DNA of 5,840 nt, from assembly GCA_002427845.1 (NCBI GenBank), contig DIYZ01000167.1:1-5840 (forward strand), written 5' to 3'. The stretch is from Chloracidobacterium sp. UBA6041 (lineage in GTDB: Bacteria; Acidobacteriota; Blastocatellia; Pyrinomonadales; Pyrinomonadaceae). Below the pieces are notes generated by a model. That model had not been told where the DNA came from. It did not search any database and was given only the letters and a program-made list of their open reading frames with translations. The position numbers and the translations under genes are program-made. How positions within the stretch are numbered: position 1 is the first letter of the stretch; the number at the start of each line of letters is the position of its first letter. Below, in pieces: positions 1 to 5,718 of the stretch.

Positions 1-222
1 CAGATCAAGGCCGACCGGAGTAAAAACCCCCCTGACGAAGTTTTTTTTGGGACGGTTCGCGGGATCAAGATCGGGGTCCGAAGAGAGGAGGGGAGGCTCG
101 AAACCTCCCCTGTCGTGCTGATATGTTGGCTCCCCACAGTCGACACTCTTCGCAACTTTTTTCTGCGGCCAACGGCAGAAATCTTGGCGGTTCTCCAAAC
201 GGCCCGTGAGGGGATTTACTAA
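1..222 (+). CDS. C-terminal part of an unrecognised protein (cut by window start)
   Basis: Reading frame 1 is open from the first base to a TAA at 220-222, giving 73 residues with no start codon needed because the gene begins outside the window. The other two forward frames close earlier (TAA near base 21, TGA near base 113). The peptide looks protein-like: a charged stretch, a hydrophobic strand (SPVVLICWLP, about residues 41-50), then PTVDTLRNFFLRP and an amphipathic end (AEILAVLQTAREGIY). I do not recognise the family and assign no function. An open frame of this length in moderately GC-rich DNA can occur by chance, so support rests mainly on the composition and on the frame running off the edge. 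It lies on the same strand as the AraC gene but is separated from it by 185 bases, so it is probably not in the same transcript. Confidence 0.5.
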   Translation, partial: QIKADRSKNPPDEVFFGTVRGIKIGVRREEGRLETSPVVLICWLPTVDTLRNFFLRPTAEILAVLQTAREGIY

Positions 223-333
223 TCAACACCTTTTATGACTTCGCTGTCCATCCAAACCAGCAGCTGAGCGACTAGCAATCGTAAGCGAAAGAGCACAAAA
301 TTCATGGAGTCCGTTATTATTCAGGCGTCACAA

Positions 334-349
334 TTTGAGATACCTCAAA
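334..349. promoter_or_regulatory. Candidate operator: perfect inverted repeat TTTGAG-ATAC-CTCAAA
   Basis: Two perfect 6-base arms are separated by 4 bases, centred about 66 bases upstream of the AraC-family start codon. Size and position suit a dimeric repressor site, or an autoregulatory site overlapping the regulator's promoter. AraC proteins more often bind direct repeats, so a different regulator is possible. Nothing in the window names the binding protein. Confidence 0.35.
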
Positions 350-390
350 ACTGATCATTCGCCAAGCTGACTGCCAGTCGGTCGGTTCCC

Positions 391-397
391 AAAGGGG
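391..397 (+). promoter_or_regulatory. Ribosome binding site supporting the GTG start of the AraC gene
   Basis: AAAGGGG is a purine-rich Shine-Dalgarno-like run ending 10 bases before GTG at 408-410. The next in-frame methionine is about 108 residues downstream, inside the sensor domain. GTG 408 is therefore the only start that gives a full-length protein. Confidence 0.55.
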
Positions 398-407
398 CGA
401 CTTTTAA

Positions 408-1313
408 GTGTCGATTCCTGAGACAACATCTGCCGAAGGCTTAGAACGCTATGTGGGCGGGAAATGTTTGTTCCACAGTACCGGCGAGGCATGGCGAGAC
501 ATCAAAGCCTGGATCGTCGCCCTGCCGCCTATAGTCGACACGCTGCACCTTCCCTCCGTCAGCGAACCGTTTCTCGCATGGACCATCTCAGGTGAGGTCG
601 ATTTTCAGGAGCGGGAAAACAAACGGCCCTGGATTACTCAACGGATTAAGAAAGGGTCTTTCTTTCTCACGTCGGGAGGCGCTCCCTACGATTGCCGCTG
701 GAAAGCAGTGACCTCGGAGCCGTTTGAAGCCATGGCGGTGTTCATCGAGCTGCCGCTCCTTCAGCGCGCTTTGGAAGAGGTATTCGGAGCCGATGCGGAG
801 GACGTTCAACTGCGGGACGTTTCAGCTTTCACTGATGTTGCTTTGGAATCGTTGATGGAACGATTACGCGATGAGCTGATGCGCCAACAGGCAAGTGCTC
901 TTTTAGTGCAGGGCATCGCTCAGGCAATCGCTATCCATCTTGCTCGAAACTACGCACTAACCCTTGAAGAGTCGCGTAGCGATAGTCCGTCACTTCCTGG
1001 TTATAAGGTTCGACAAATAACCGACTGGATGGCTGAACACGTCGCTGAAGATCTCAACCTTGATCGGCTGGCAGTTCAAGTGGGGTTGAGCAAGTTTCAC
1101 TTTCATCGCCTGTTCAAGCGTGCCATGGCCGTCTCACCTGCGCGCTATCACATTAATTTGCGGATGAATGTCGCGCGACAACTGCTTCGAGAAACGAAGA
1201 AGAGCGTTGTGGATGTTGCCCTTGATGTGGGCTACGCAAACCCCAGCCATTTCGCAAAGCTCTTCCGCAGAGAAACCGGCTTGTCCCCCAGCGACTACCG
1301 TCGGCAGCGTTGA
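408..1313 (+). CDS. AraC-family transcriptional regulator with cupin-like sensor domain
   Basis: This is a cytoplasmic DNA-binding regulator of 301 residues, the usual length for the two-domain AraC type. Residues about 10-190 form the cupin-like sensing and dimerisation half: strand-rich, with PFLAWTISGEVDF near 54-66 and the SGGAPYDCRW turn near 89-98. A linker leads to a C-terminal AraC-type domain with two helix-turn-helix units: residues about 217-238 (LNLDRLAVQVGLSKFHFHRLFK) and 266-290 (SVVDVALDVGYANPSHFAKLF onward). The signature ending GLSPSDYRRQR is typical of the family. It starts at GTG 408. It lies 210 bases upstream of a co-directional four-gene operon that it probably controls, and the TCGAGCAA direct repeats in that gap are the best candidate site. 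The effector is unknown; by context an aldehyde, ketone or related small molecule is plausible. The family assignment is secure, the target and ligand are inferred. Confidence 0.93.
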   Translation: MSIPETTSAEGLERYVGGKCLFHSTGEAWRDIKAWIVALPPIVDTLHLPSVSEPFLAWTISGEVDFQERENKRPWITQRIKKGSFFLTSGGAPYDCRWKAVTSEPFEAMAVFIELPLLQRALEEVFGADAEDVQLRDVSAFTDVALESLMERLRDELMRQQASALLVQGIAQAIAIHLARNYALTLEESRSDSPSLPGYKVRQITDWMAEHVAEDLNLDRLAVQVGLSKFHFHRLFKRAMAVSPARYHINLRMNVARQLLRETKKSVVDVALDVGYANPSHFAKLFRRETGLSPSDYRRQR

Positions 1314-1523
1314 CCCTCCGCCTCGCGGCCGGATTTCAGACAGCCCCCATCATTTCACTCGGAATCGCGGCGCGTTTCGGCGCTGATGTACGAGCATTGT
1401 TCGCCGGCGCTCCGGTGCCGGTTTCGAGCAATATCGCGATAGGTCGAGCAAGAAGACGTGCGACGGCCATGACAATGCTGAGTAAGATTCCGCCTGGCCT
1501 TAACAGAAGACAGGAGTTCAACA
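1314..1523. other. Intergenic region between the regulator and the reductase operon
   Basis: These 210 bases hold the candidate AraC operator (1424-1451) and a hairpin-capable segment at 1404-1421 (CCGGCGC-TCCG-GTGCCGG, 7 pairs including one G-T). The hairpin is not followed by a T run, so it is not a clear intrinsic terminator. A Shine-Dalgarno AGGAG at 1512-1516 sits 7 bases before the reductase ATG. Open frames crossing the gap on both strands give low-complexity Ala/Arg/Pro peptides that match nothing I know, and they run into the reductase gene in the wrong frame. I treat the gap as non-coding. Confidence 0.6.
1424..1451. promoter_or_regulatory. Candidate AraC-type operator: TCGAGCAA direct repeat around a palindrome
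   Basis: TCGAGCAA occurs at 1424-1431 and again at 1444-1451, start-to-start exactly 20 bases, about two helical turns. The perfect palindrome TATCGCGATA (1432-1441) and two G bases fill the space between. A related copy, ACGAGCAT, lies at 1390-1397. AraC-family activators commonly bind direct repeats about 21 bases apart upstream of target promoters. The site lies 73-100 bases before the first operon gene and directly downstream of an AraC-family gene. The repeats are seen directly; the binding protein is inferred. Confidence 0.45.
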
Positions 1524-2518
1524 ATGCAGAAACGCAAACTTGGAAACAGCAATCTGGAAGTGTCGGCGCTCGGGCTCGGCTGCATGGTAATGAGCTGGGG
1601 CTACGGTCCGGCTGCAAACAAGCAGGAGGCGATCTCGCTGATCCGGTCGGCCTTCGAACGCGGCGTCACACTCTTCGACACCGCTGAAGCCTACGGCCCT
1701 TTCACCAATGAAGAGCTCGTGGGCGAAGCCGTCGCCCCCTTTCGTGACCAAGTGGTGGTTACCACCAAGTTCGGATTCGACCTTGATCACGACATTGCCG
1801 GCGCTCCGGGCCTCAACAGCCGGCCGGACCATATTAAGCGTGTTGCCGAAGCCTCGCTCAAGCGACTCAACACTGATGTCATCGATCTGTTCTATCAGCA
1901 CCGCGTCGACCCGAACGTGCCGATCGAAGATGTGGCCGGCGCGGTGAAGGAGCTGATTCAGGAGGGGAAGGTCAAGCACTTCGGTCTTTCGGAGGCCGGA
2001 GCACGGACGATCCGTTGCGCACACGCAGTCCAGTCGGTCACTGCGGTCCAGAACGAATACTCGATTTGGACGAGAGATCCTGAAGCGGAAGTGCTGCCGA
2101 CAGTTGAGGAACTTGGGATCGGCTTCGTGCCGTGGAGCCCTCTGAGGGGCAAGGGTTCCTAACAGGGACAGTCGATGCCACGATGGTCTTCGATCGCACA
2201 GACCTTCGTACCACTTTTCCGCGTTTCACTCCAGAGAACCGAAAAGCGAACAAGCATGTGGTCGATCTGCTCAGCGGCATCGCGGCACGAAAGAATGCGA
2301 CACCCGCTCAGATCGCACTCGCCTGGCTGCTCGCCCAGAAGCCGTGGATCGTTCCAATCCCGGGCACGCGGAATCTGAAGCATCTGGACGAGAATCTCGG
2401 AGCAGTTGAAATCGAGCTTACGCCCAACGATCTCCGTGAGATCGAAAGCGCCTTCTCAAAGAACAAGGTGCAAGGGGCTCGGCTTTCCGAAGAGCATATG
2501 AAACTGATAGACCGCTGA
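1524..2518 (+). pseudogene. Aldo/keto reductase, frameshifted (first paralog)
   Basis: NADPH-dependent carbonyl reductase of the aldo/keto reductase superfamily ((beta/alpha)8 barrel, COG0667-like, resembling AKR13). Frame 1 from ATG 1524 (AGGAG 7 bases upstream) encodes 212 residues and stops at TAA 2160-2162. The rest of the barrel continues in another frame to TGA 2516-2518. The shift lies at about 2144-2156. Removing two bases from the AG/GG stretch there restores a WSPLGQGFLTG motif and a 330-residue protein, against 329 for the paralog at 3657. Catalytic residues are intact in the first part: Asp52 and Tyr57 (FDTAEAYG), Lys82 (TKFGF), His126 (YQHR). The cofactor-binding PIPGTRNLKHLDEN lies in the second part, so neither piece would work alone. 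By hand count it is about 70% identical to the paralog, so the duplication is old. No other lesion is visible, so either recent decay or a sequencing error is possible. Confidence 0.9.
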
Positions 2519-2533
2519 GCGGCGCACGAGCTT

Positions 2534-2545
2534 GGAGTAAGGGGG
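2534..2545 (+). promoter_or_regulatory. Ribosome binding region with two possible starts
   Basis: GGAG at 2534-2537 is 11 bases before ATG 2549. AAGGGGG at 2539-2545 is only 3 bases before that ATG but 9 bases before the in-frame ATG at 2555. The second start gives MRIGILGSG, a usual beginning for this Rossmann family, so the mature protein may lack the first two residues. Confidence 0.45.
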
Positions 2546-2548
2546 ACG

Positions 2549-3199
2549 ATGCCCATGCGGATTGGAATTCTCGGCTCCGGGTTGATGGGCGGCAAGCTCG
2601 GAACGATTTTCGCGCGTGCCGGGCATGAGGTGGTATTCAGCTATGCGCGCAGCCAAGAGAAGCTGAAGAAGCTCGCGCGGGACGCTCATGGGAGCGCGCG
2701 GGCGGGCACACCGAGTGAGGCCGCGCAGGAAGCGGATGCGCTATTGCTTGCAGTGCACTGGTCGCGAATAGAGGACGTGCTGAATCAGACAGGCGATTTG
2801 TCGGGCAAGGTGGTTTTATCCTGCTCCCTTCCGATGAATGATGACAACACCGAACTCGTTGTGGCGCACACCTCCTCGGGCGCGGAGGAACTTGCCAGGA
2901 GACTGCCGAACGCTCGGATCGTTTCCGCATTCAACACTGTGCCAAGCGAGGTGCTGTTTGGAGTATACGAAACCAAGAGCAAGGGCCGTCGACCGAGTCT
3001 GGTGTACTGCGGCGACGACCCGGGCAGCAAAGCTTTCGCCGCTGAGCTGATCCGCGATGTGGGTTTCGATCCTTTGGATGTAGGTCCTCTACGGATCGCG
3101 CGATACACCGAGCCGTTCGCGCAGCTCGTCGCCGAACTCGCGTACACCGGAGAAGACGGGCCGGAACTGGCTTACAGATTCGAGTGGTTTAGGAAATAG
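2549..3199 (+). CDS. F420/NADP-oxidoreductase-like NAD(P)-binding protein
   Basis: A soluble Rossmann-fold protein of 216 residues (214 if ATG 2555 is used), about the usual size for the NADPH:F420 oxidoreductase-like family (Pfam F420_oxidored type). Residues 3-30 form the first beta-alpha-beta unit, with the dinucleotide loop GSGLMGGKLG at 9-18. SYARS at 31-35, just after the second strand, is where NADP's 2'-phosphate is usually held. LPNARIVSAFNT (119-130) is the conserved motif of this family. The C-terminal segment PFAQLVAELAYTGEDGPELAYRF is also typical. Members pass hydride between NADP(H) and F420, flavin or an unknown partner; many bacterial ones have no proven substrate. It begins 30 bases after the first reductase gene and 40 bases before the cupin, so it is operonic. 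No F420-dependent partner is visible, so an F420 role is not established. Confidence 0.85.
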   Translation: MPMRIGILGSGLMGGKLGTIFARAGHEVVFSYARSQEKLKKLARDAHGSARAGTPSEAAQEADALLLAVHWSRIEDVLNQTGDLSGKVVLSCSLPMNDDNTELVVAHTSSGAEELARRLPNARIVSAFNTVPSEVLFGVYETKSKGRRPSLVYCGDDPGSKAFAAELIRDVGFDPLDVGPLRIARYTEPFAQLVAELAYTGEDGPELAYRFEWFRK

Positions 3200-3239
3200 G
3201 ACGACCAAATAAGAAGACAATCAAGAGAGGAATTCAGAA

Positions 3240-3635
3240 ATGGAACTCAAAAGAAGTGGCTCACAGCCCTCCGGCAAAGGACCGGACGAGTATTTTACCG
3301 GCATGGTACGCATTGACCCATTGTTCCAGGCACCCGATCCGGCGCGCGTTCTGGGCGTCAGTGTTACGTTCGAGCCCGGCGCTCGGACGGCATGGCACAC
3401 GCATCCGCTCGGGCAGACCCTGATCGTCACATCCGGATGTGGGTGGGTGCAGAGTGAGGGTGGCCCGAAAGAGGAAATTCGGCCGGGCGATGTGGTCTGG
3501 TGCCCGCCGGGTGAGAAGCATTGGCACGGAGCCACTTCAACCACGGCCATGACGCACATCGCCATTGTGGAAAGGCTCGACGGCAAGGCCGTCGACTGGA
3601 TGGAAAAGGTCAGCGACGAACAATATCAGGCCTAG
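3240..3635 (+). CDS. Manganese cupin, (R)-hydroxynitrile-lyase-like (GtHNL type)
   Basis: A small single-domain cupin of 131 residues. From memory it aligns without gaps and at the same length to the G. tundricola hydroxynitrile lyase GtHNL: shared stretches include TVRIDPLFQAPDPA (here MVRIDPLFQAPDPA), SVTFEPGARTAWHTHPLGQT, GEKHWHGA and ERLDGKAVDWME. That enzyme cleaves and forms cyanohydrins such as mandelonitrile. Its reported metal ligands are all present here at the same numbers: His53, His55, Gln59 and His94; His106 is kept as well. Positions 40 and 110, which line the GtHNL active site (Ala and Gln there, as I recall), are Val here, so substrate range may differ. GAGAGG at 3225-3230 is 9 bases before ATG 3240. 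The gene is operonic, 40 bases after the Rossmann protein and 21 bases before the intact reductase. The fold and metal site are secure; the native reaction is uncertain, as the physiological role of these bacterial cupins is not settled. Confidence 0.9.
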   Translation: MELKRSGSQPSGKGPDEYFTGMVRIDPLFQAPDPARVLGVSVTFEPGARTAWHTHPLGQTLIVTSGCGWVQSEGGPKEEIRPGDVVWCPPGEKHWHGATSTTAMTHIAIVERLDGKAVDWMEKVSDEQYQA

Positions 3636-3656
3636 TGGTAAGTAGAAGGAGAGAAA

Positions 3657-4646
3657 ATGCAGAAGCGCAAACTCGGAAATAGCAACTTGGAAGTGTCGGC
3701 TCTCGGGCTGGGCTGCATGGGAATGAGTTATGGCTACGGTCCCGCCGCAGACAAGCAGGAGATGATCTCACTGATTCGCACGGCCGTAGAACGCGGCATA
3801 GCGTTCTTCGACACTGCTGAAGTGTACGGCCCGTTCACAAACGAGGAACTTGTGGGCGAAGCGCTCGCTCCCTTTCGCAGTCAAGTGGTGATAGCCACCA
3901 AATTCGGTTTCAAACTTGGTCCCAACGGCGAGCAGTTGGGCGTAGATAGCCGGCCGCAGCACGTGAAGGAGGTCGCCGAAGCGTCGCTCAAGCGACTCAA
4001 GACCGATACCATCGATCTGTTCTATCAACATCGCGTTGATCCGGCCGTGCCAATCGAAGAGGTGGCGGGAGCGGTGCAGGACCTGATTCAGCAAGGTAAG
4101 GTCAAGCACTTCGGACTTTCTGAAGCAGGAGTGGAAACGATCCGTCGCGCACACGCAGTCCAGCCGGTCACGGCGCTCCAGAGCGAATACTCGCTGTGGT
4201 GGAGAAAGCCTGAAGAGGAAGTGTTACCGACCCTTGAGAAACTCGGCATCGGCTTCGTTCCATTTAGTCCTCTTGGTAAAGGCTTCCTCACGGGAAAAAT
4301 CGATGAAAACACTACGTTCGACAGTTCCGACTTTCGCAACATCGTTCCTCGCTTTACGGCCGAGGCTCGGAAAGCGAATCAGGCGCTGGTCGATCTGCTT
4401 CGGTCGATCGGAGAGCGCAAGAATGCTACACCCGCCCAGTTAGCGCTCGCTTGGCTGCTGGCGCAGAAGCCATGGATTGTTCCGATCCCAGGCACGACGA
4501 AACTGAATCGCCTGGACGAGAACATCGGAGCAGTTTCAGTCGAACTTGCGCCCGACGATCTACGTGAGATTGATAGCGCGGCTTCAAAGATCGAAGTGCA
4601 AGGGGCCAGGTACCCCGAAGAGCTGGAGCGAAGGACCGGTCTGTGA
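3657..4646 (+). CDS. Aldo/keto reductase (intact second paralog)
   Basis: A 329-residue soluble NADPH-dependent reductase of aldehydes and ketones, full length for COG0667/AKR13-like enzymes. The start ATG 3657 has AAGGAG at 3646-3651, 5 bases upstream. The catalytic tetrad is complete: Asp52 and Tyr57 (FDTAEVYG), Lys82 (TKFGF), His125 (YQHR). The barrel strand VPFSPLGKGFLTG is at 201-213, and the NADP phosphate-binding region PIPGTTKLNRLDEN is at 276-289. It shares about 70% of residues with the frameshifted copy at 1524-2518 and the same first 21 residues, so the two are tandem paralogs flanking two unrelated genes. It is the last gene of the operon, 21 bases after the cupin, with no clear intrinsic terminator behind it. 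The natural substrate is unknown; a carbonyl made or released by the neighbouring cupin is a reasonable guess. Confidence 0.95.
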   Translation: MQKRKLGNSNLEVSALGLGCMGMSYGYGPAADKQEMISLIRTAVERGIAFFDTAEVYGPFTNEELVGEALAPFRSQVVIATKFGFKLGPNGEQLGVDSRPQHVKEVAEASLKRLKTDTIDLFYQHRVDPAVPIEEVAGAVQDLIQQGKVKHFGLSEAGVETIRRAHAVQPVTALQSEYSLWWRKPEEEVLPTLEKLGIGFVPFSPLGKGFLTGKIDENTTFDSSDFRNIVPRFTAEARKANQALVDLLRSIGERKNATPAQLALAWLLAQKPWIVPIPGTTKLNRLDENIGAVSVELAPDDLREIDSAASKIEVQGARYPEELERRTGL

Positions 4647-4728
4647 GCGTCGTCTTCACGCCCGCCGCGTCAACTCAATCGCTATGATATTTTGTACGGT
4701 GCGGATGAGGTGGTGAAGTGACGCTATC

Positions 4729-5199
4729 GTGAACCAAGCGACTCCCAAGTTTCCGTTGGCCAAATATGACTCGGTAGAGTTTATTGACAAAGGTGCCGAC
4801 GGTTGCGTTTACAAGTGTGTTCGTAACGGTACGGTGACCGCAGTAAAAGTTCTGGCCGACCCCCTTGACGCAGTGGCGCGCGCCAGATTTGATCGAGAAG
4901 GCGAGATACTAAAACGCTTCGACCATCCCCACATCGTTAAGCTACTGGACGCGGGCGAAACAGAAGGATATCACTGGTTGGAGTCCGAGTTTGCTGATGA
5001 GTCTCATTTCGGAAAGATGTTTCCTTATCTGAACTACTCAAATCACGAACGCAGGGACTGCTTTGTTCAGATCTGTTTGGGTGTTCTAGCTCTGCACGAA
5101 TCCGATCCCCCTATTATTCATCGTGACCTTAAGCCTAGAAACATATTGGTGCAAGGTAGGCTAGGTGGCTTCGGCCGCCTAATTCTTGAGGGCGTCTAA
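4729..5199 (+). pseudogene. Truncated eukaryotic-type Ser/Thr protein kinase
   Basis: Bacterial Hanks-type kinases transfer phosphate from ATP to Ser/Thr of target proteins. This frame keeps the N-lobe and the catalytic loop: a glycine-rich loop KGADGCVYK (21-29), the ATP-positioning lysine Lys40 in TAVKVL, the partner glutamate probably Glu57 (FDREGEILKRFDHPHIV), and HRDLKPRNILV with Asp133, Lys135 and Asn138. After residue 142 the sequence stops looking like a kinase (GRLGGFGRLILEGV) and ends at 156. The DFG metal-binding motif, the activation loop and the rest of the C-lobe are absent, and I see no DFG in the other forward frames just downstream. A kinase domain is normally about 260 residues, so this one should be inactive. 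The start is GTG 4729, the first start codon after an in-frame TGA at 4714; its ribosome binding site is weak (GAGGTGG about 15 bases upstream). The tail overlaps the convergent gene at 5179-5442, so the break probably lies at about 5150-5180. Confidence 0.85.
5162..5181. other. Hairpin with UUCG loop at the kinase break
   Basis: TAGGTGGC, TTCG, GCCGCCTA form an 8-pair stem (one G-T) closed by C-G around a TTCG tetraloop, an exceptionally stable RNA loop on the plus strand. It covers the stop codon of the minus-strand gene (5179-5181) and the point where the kinase similarity ends. No T run follows on either strand, so it is not a standard intrinsic terminator. It may still stop or stabilise convergent transcripts. 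Confidence 0.4.
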
Positions 5200-5442
5200 T
5201 TTCTCCATGATGGCGTCGTGTTCTGCCAGGTACTCGTAATGGGCCTGCACCTCCACCAAACTATCATTGTCAACCTGTAACGCCTCTGTAGGGTACTTCT
5301 CATTCGCCTTCGCAATAGCTTTGGTGATGCTCTTGCCCCGCCGCATCCAGCGTATGACTTCACGATCATATTTTTGCTCGTCGGGCGTGCGCTCCCCGAT
5401 GATTTCGTTAGCTCGCTCAGTGTATTGCTTTAGAATAACCAC
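5179..5442 (-). CDS. Small hypothetical protein, 87 residues
   Basis: A convergent gene facing the truncated kinase and overlapping its tail by 21 bases. The product is highly charged and looks mostly helical, without a signal peptide, membrane segment or cysteine pair. The middle reads DREVIRWMRRGKSITKAI (about 27-44), followed by AKANEKYPTEAL and HYEYLAEHDAIMEKLDALKN at the end. Residues 29-55 could form a short helix-turn-helix-like unit, but I do not recognise the family and assign no function. The start is GTG 5442-5440, the only usual start before an in-frame stop about 24 bases upstream; its ribosome binding site is poor. Balanced composition, compared with the Ser/Arg-rich peptides of the opposite frames, makes it more likely real than a chance frame. 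Confidence 0.6.
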   Translation of the reverse strand: MVILKQYTERANEIIGERTPDEQKYDREVIRWMRRGKSITKAIAKANEKYPTEALQVDNDSLVEVQAHYEYLAEHDAIMEKLDALKN

Positions 5443-5718
5443 GTTATTTCGCTTCGGCTCGATTCAGCGGCAACCTCAACCTGAGCTTAAGAAGCTACAA
5501 GTATAGCTTCGCAGATTAGGTCGCTCGCACGCATGTGAACTCAGCCCCTTTCTTGGCATTAGACGTTGTACTCGCGATTCGATGATACCACTAGCGAAAC
5601 TCTGAGGTCATTGGTCTCCTGGTGGTTCTTAACTGACTCTTTGAGCGGAAGATTTGGCAGCCAAAATCGTAAACTGATCATCGGGCAAGAACCTAGCTAA
5701 CCATTAGCCGAAACACTT
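5443..5718. other. Intergenic region with several inverted repeats
   Basis: These 276 bases separate the divergent small gene and the partial gene at the right edge. They hold GGTTCTT (5624-5630) with its complement AAGAACC (5687-5693), the tight inverted repeat at 5653-5665, and GCTAA-CCA-TTAGC (5696-5708) just before the next start. I see no convincing gene, tRNA or clear promoter in it. Confidence 0.5.
5653..5665. promoter_or_regulatory. Candidate operator: TTTGGC-A-GCCAAA
   Basis: A perfect 6-base inverted repeat around a single base, extended on both sides as GATTTGGC and GCCAAAATC with one extra A. It lies 54 bases before the likely start of the partial gene at 5719. Its form suits a dimeric repressor site, but no regulator is linked to it. 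Confidence 0.25.

Larger units (their letters stand above)
223..407. other. Intergenic region upstream of the AraC-family gene
   Basis: This 185-base stretch lies between the stop of the partial gene and the GTG of the regulator, and is more AT-rich than its surroundings. It should hold the promoter of the regulator. The clearest structure is the inverted repeat at 334-349. A short GACT-GCC-AGTC inverted repeat lies at about 370-380. I could not place a convincing sigma-70 -35/-10 pair. No open frame in it looks coding. Confidence 0.6.

Noticed and set aside
89..111. AGGGGAGG/CCTCCCCT hairpin as a terminator
   Set aside because: No T run follows on either strand, and it lies inside the open reading frame of the partial gene.
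348..358. AAACTGATCAT shared with 5671-5681, both upstream of genes
   Set aside because: An 11-base match is expected a few times by chance in a window this size, and TGATCA is itself a palindrome. Similarity beyond it is weak.
1310..1687. Open frame on the plus strand bridging the regulator and the reductase
   Set aside because: Its peptide is low-complexity and matches nothing known, and its second half is the reductase gene read in the wrong frame.
1518..2024. 168-codon open frame antisense to the first reductase
   Set aside because: A similar antisense frame occurs in the second paralog (3768-4154). Both mirror the coding strand's codon pattern and neither has a recognisable domain.
2132..2518. 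The second reductase piece as an independent gene starting at GTG 2132
   Set aside because: There is no ribosome binding site, and the piece begins in the middle of a barrel enzyme without the catalytic residues. It is the tail of the frameshifted gene.
4681..4690. TATGATAT as the -10 box of a kinase promoter
   Set aside because: No matching -35 element lies 16-18 bases upstream, and there is no extended -10 TG.
5162..5600. Integron attC sites or gene-cassette structure around the small minus-strand gene
   Set aside because: I could not find paired RYYYAAC/GTTRRRY core sites in the right order, and no integrase is present.
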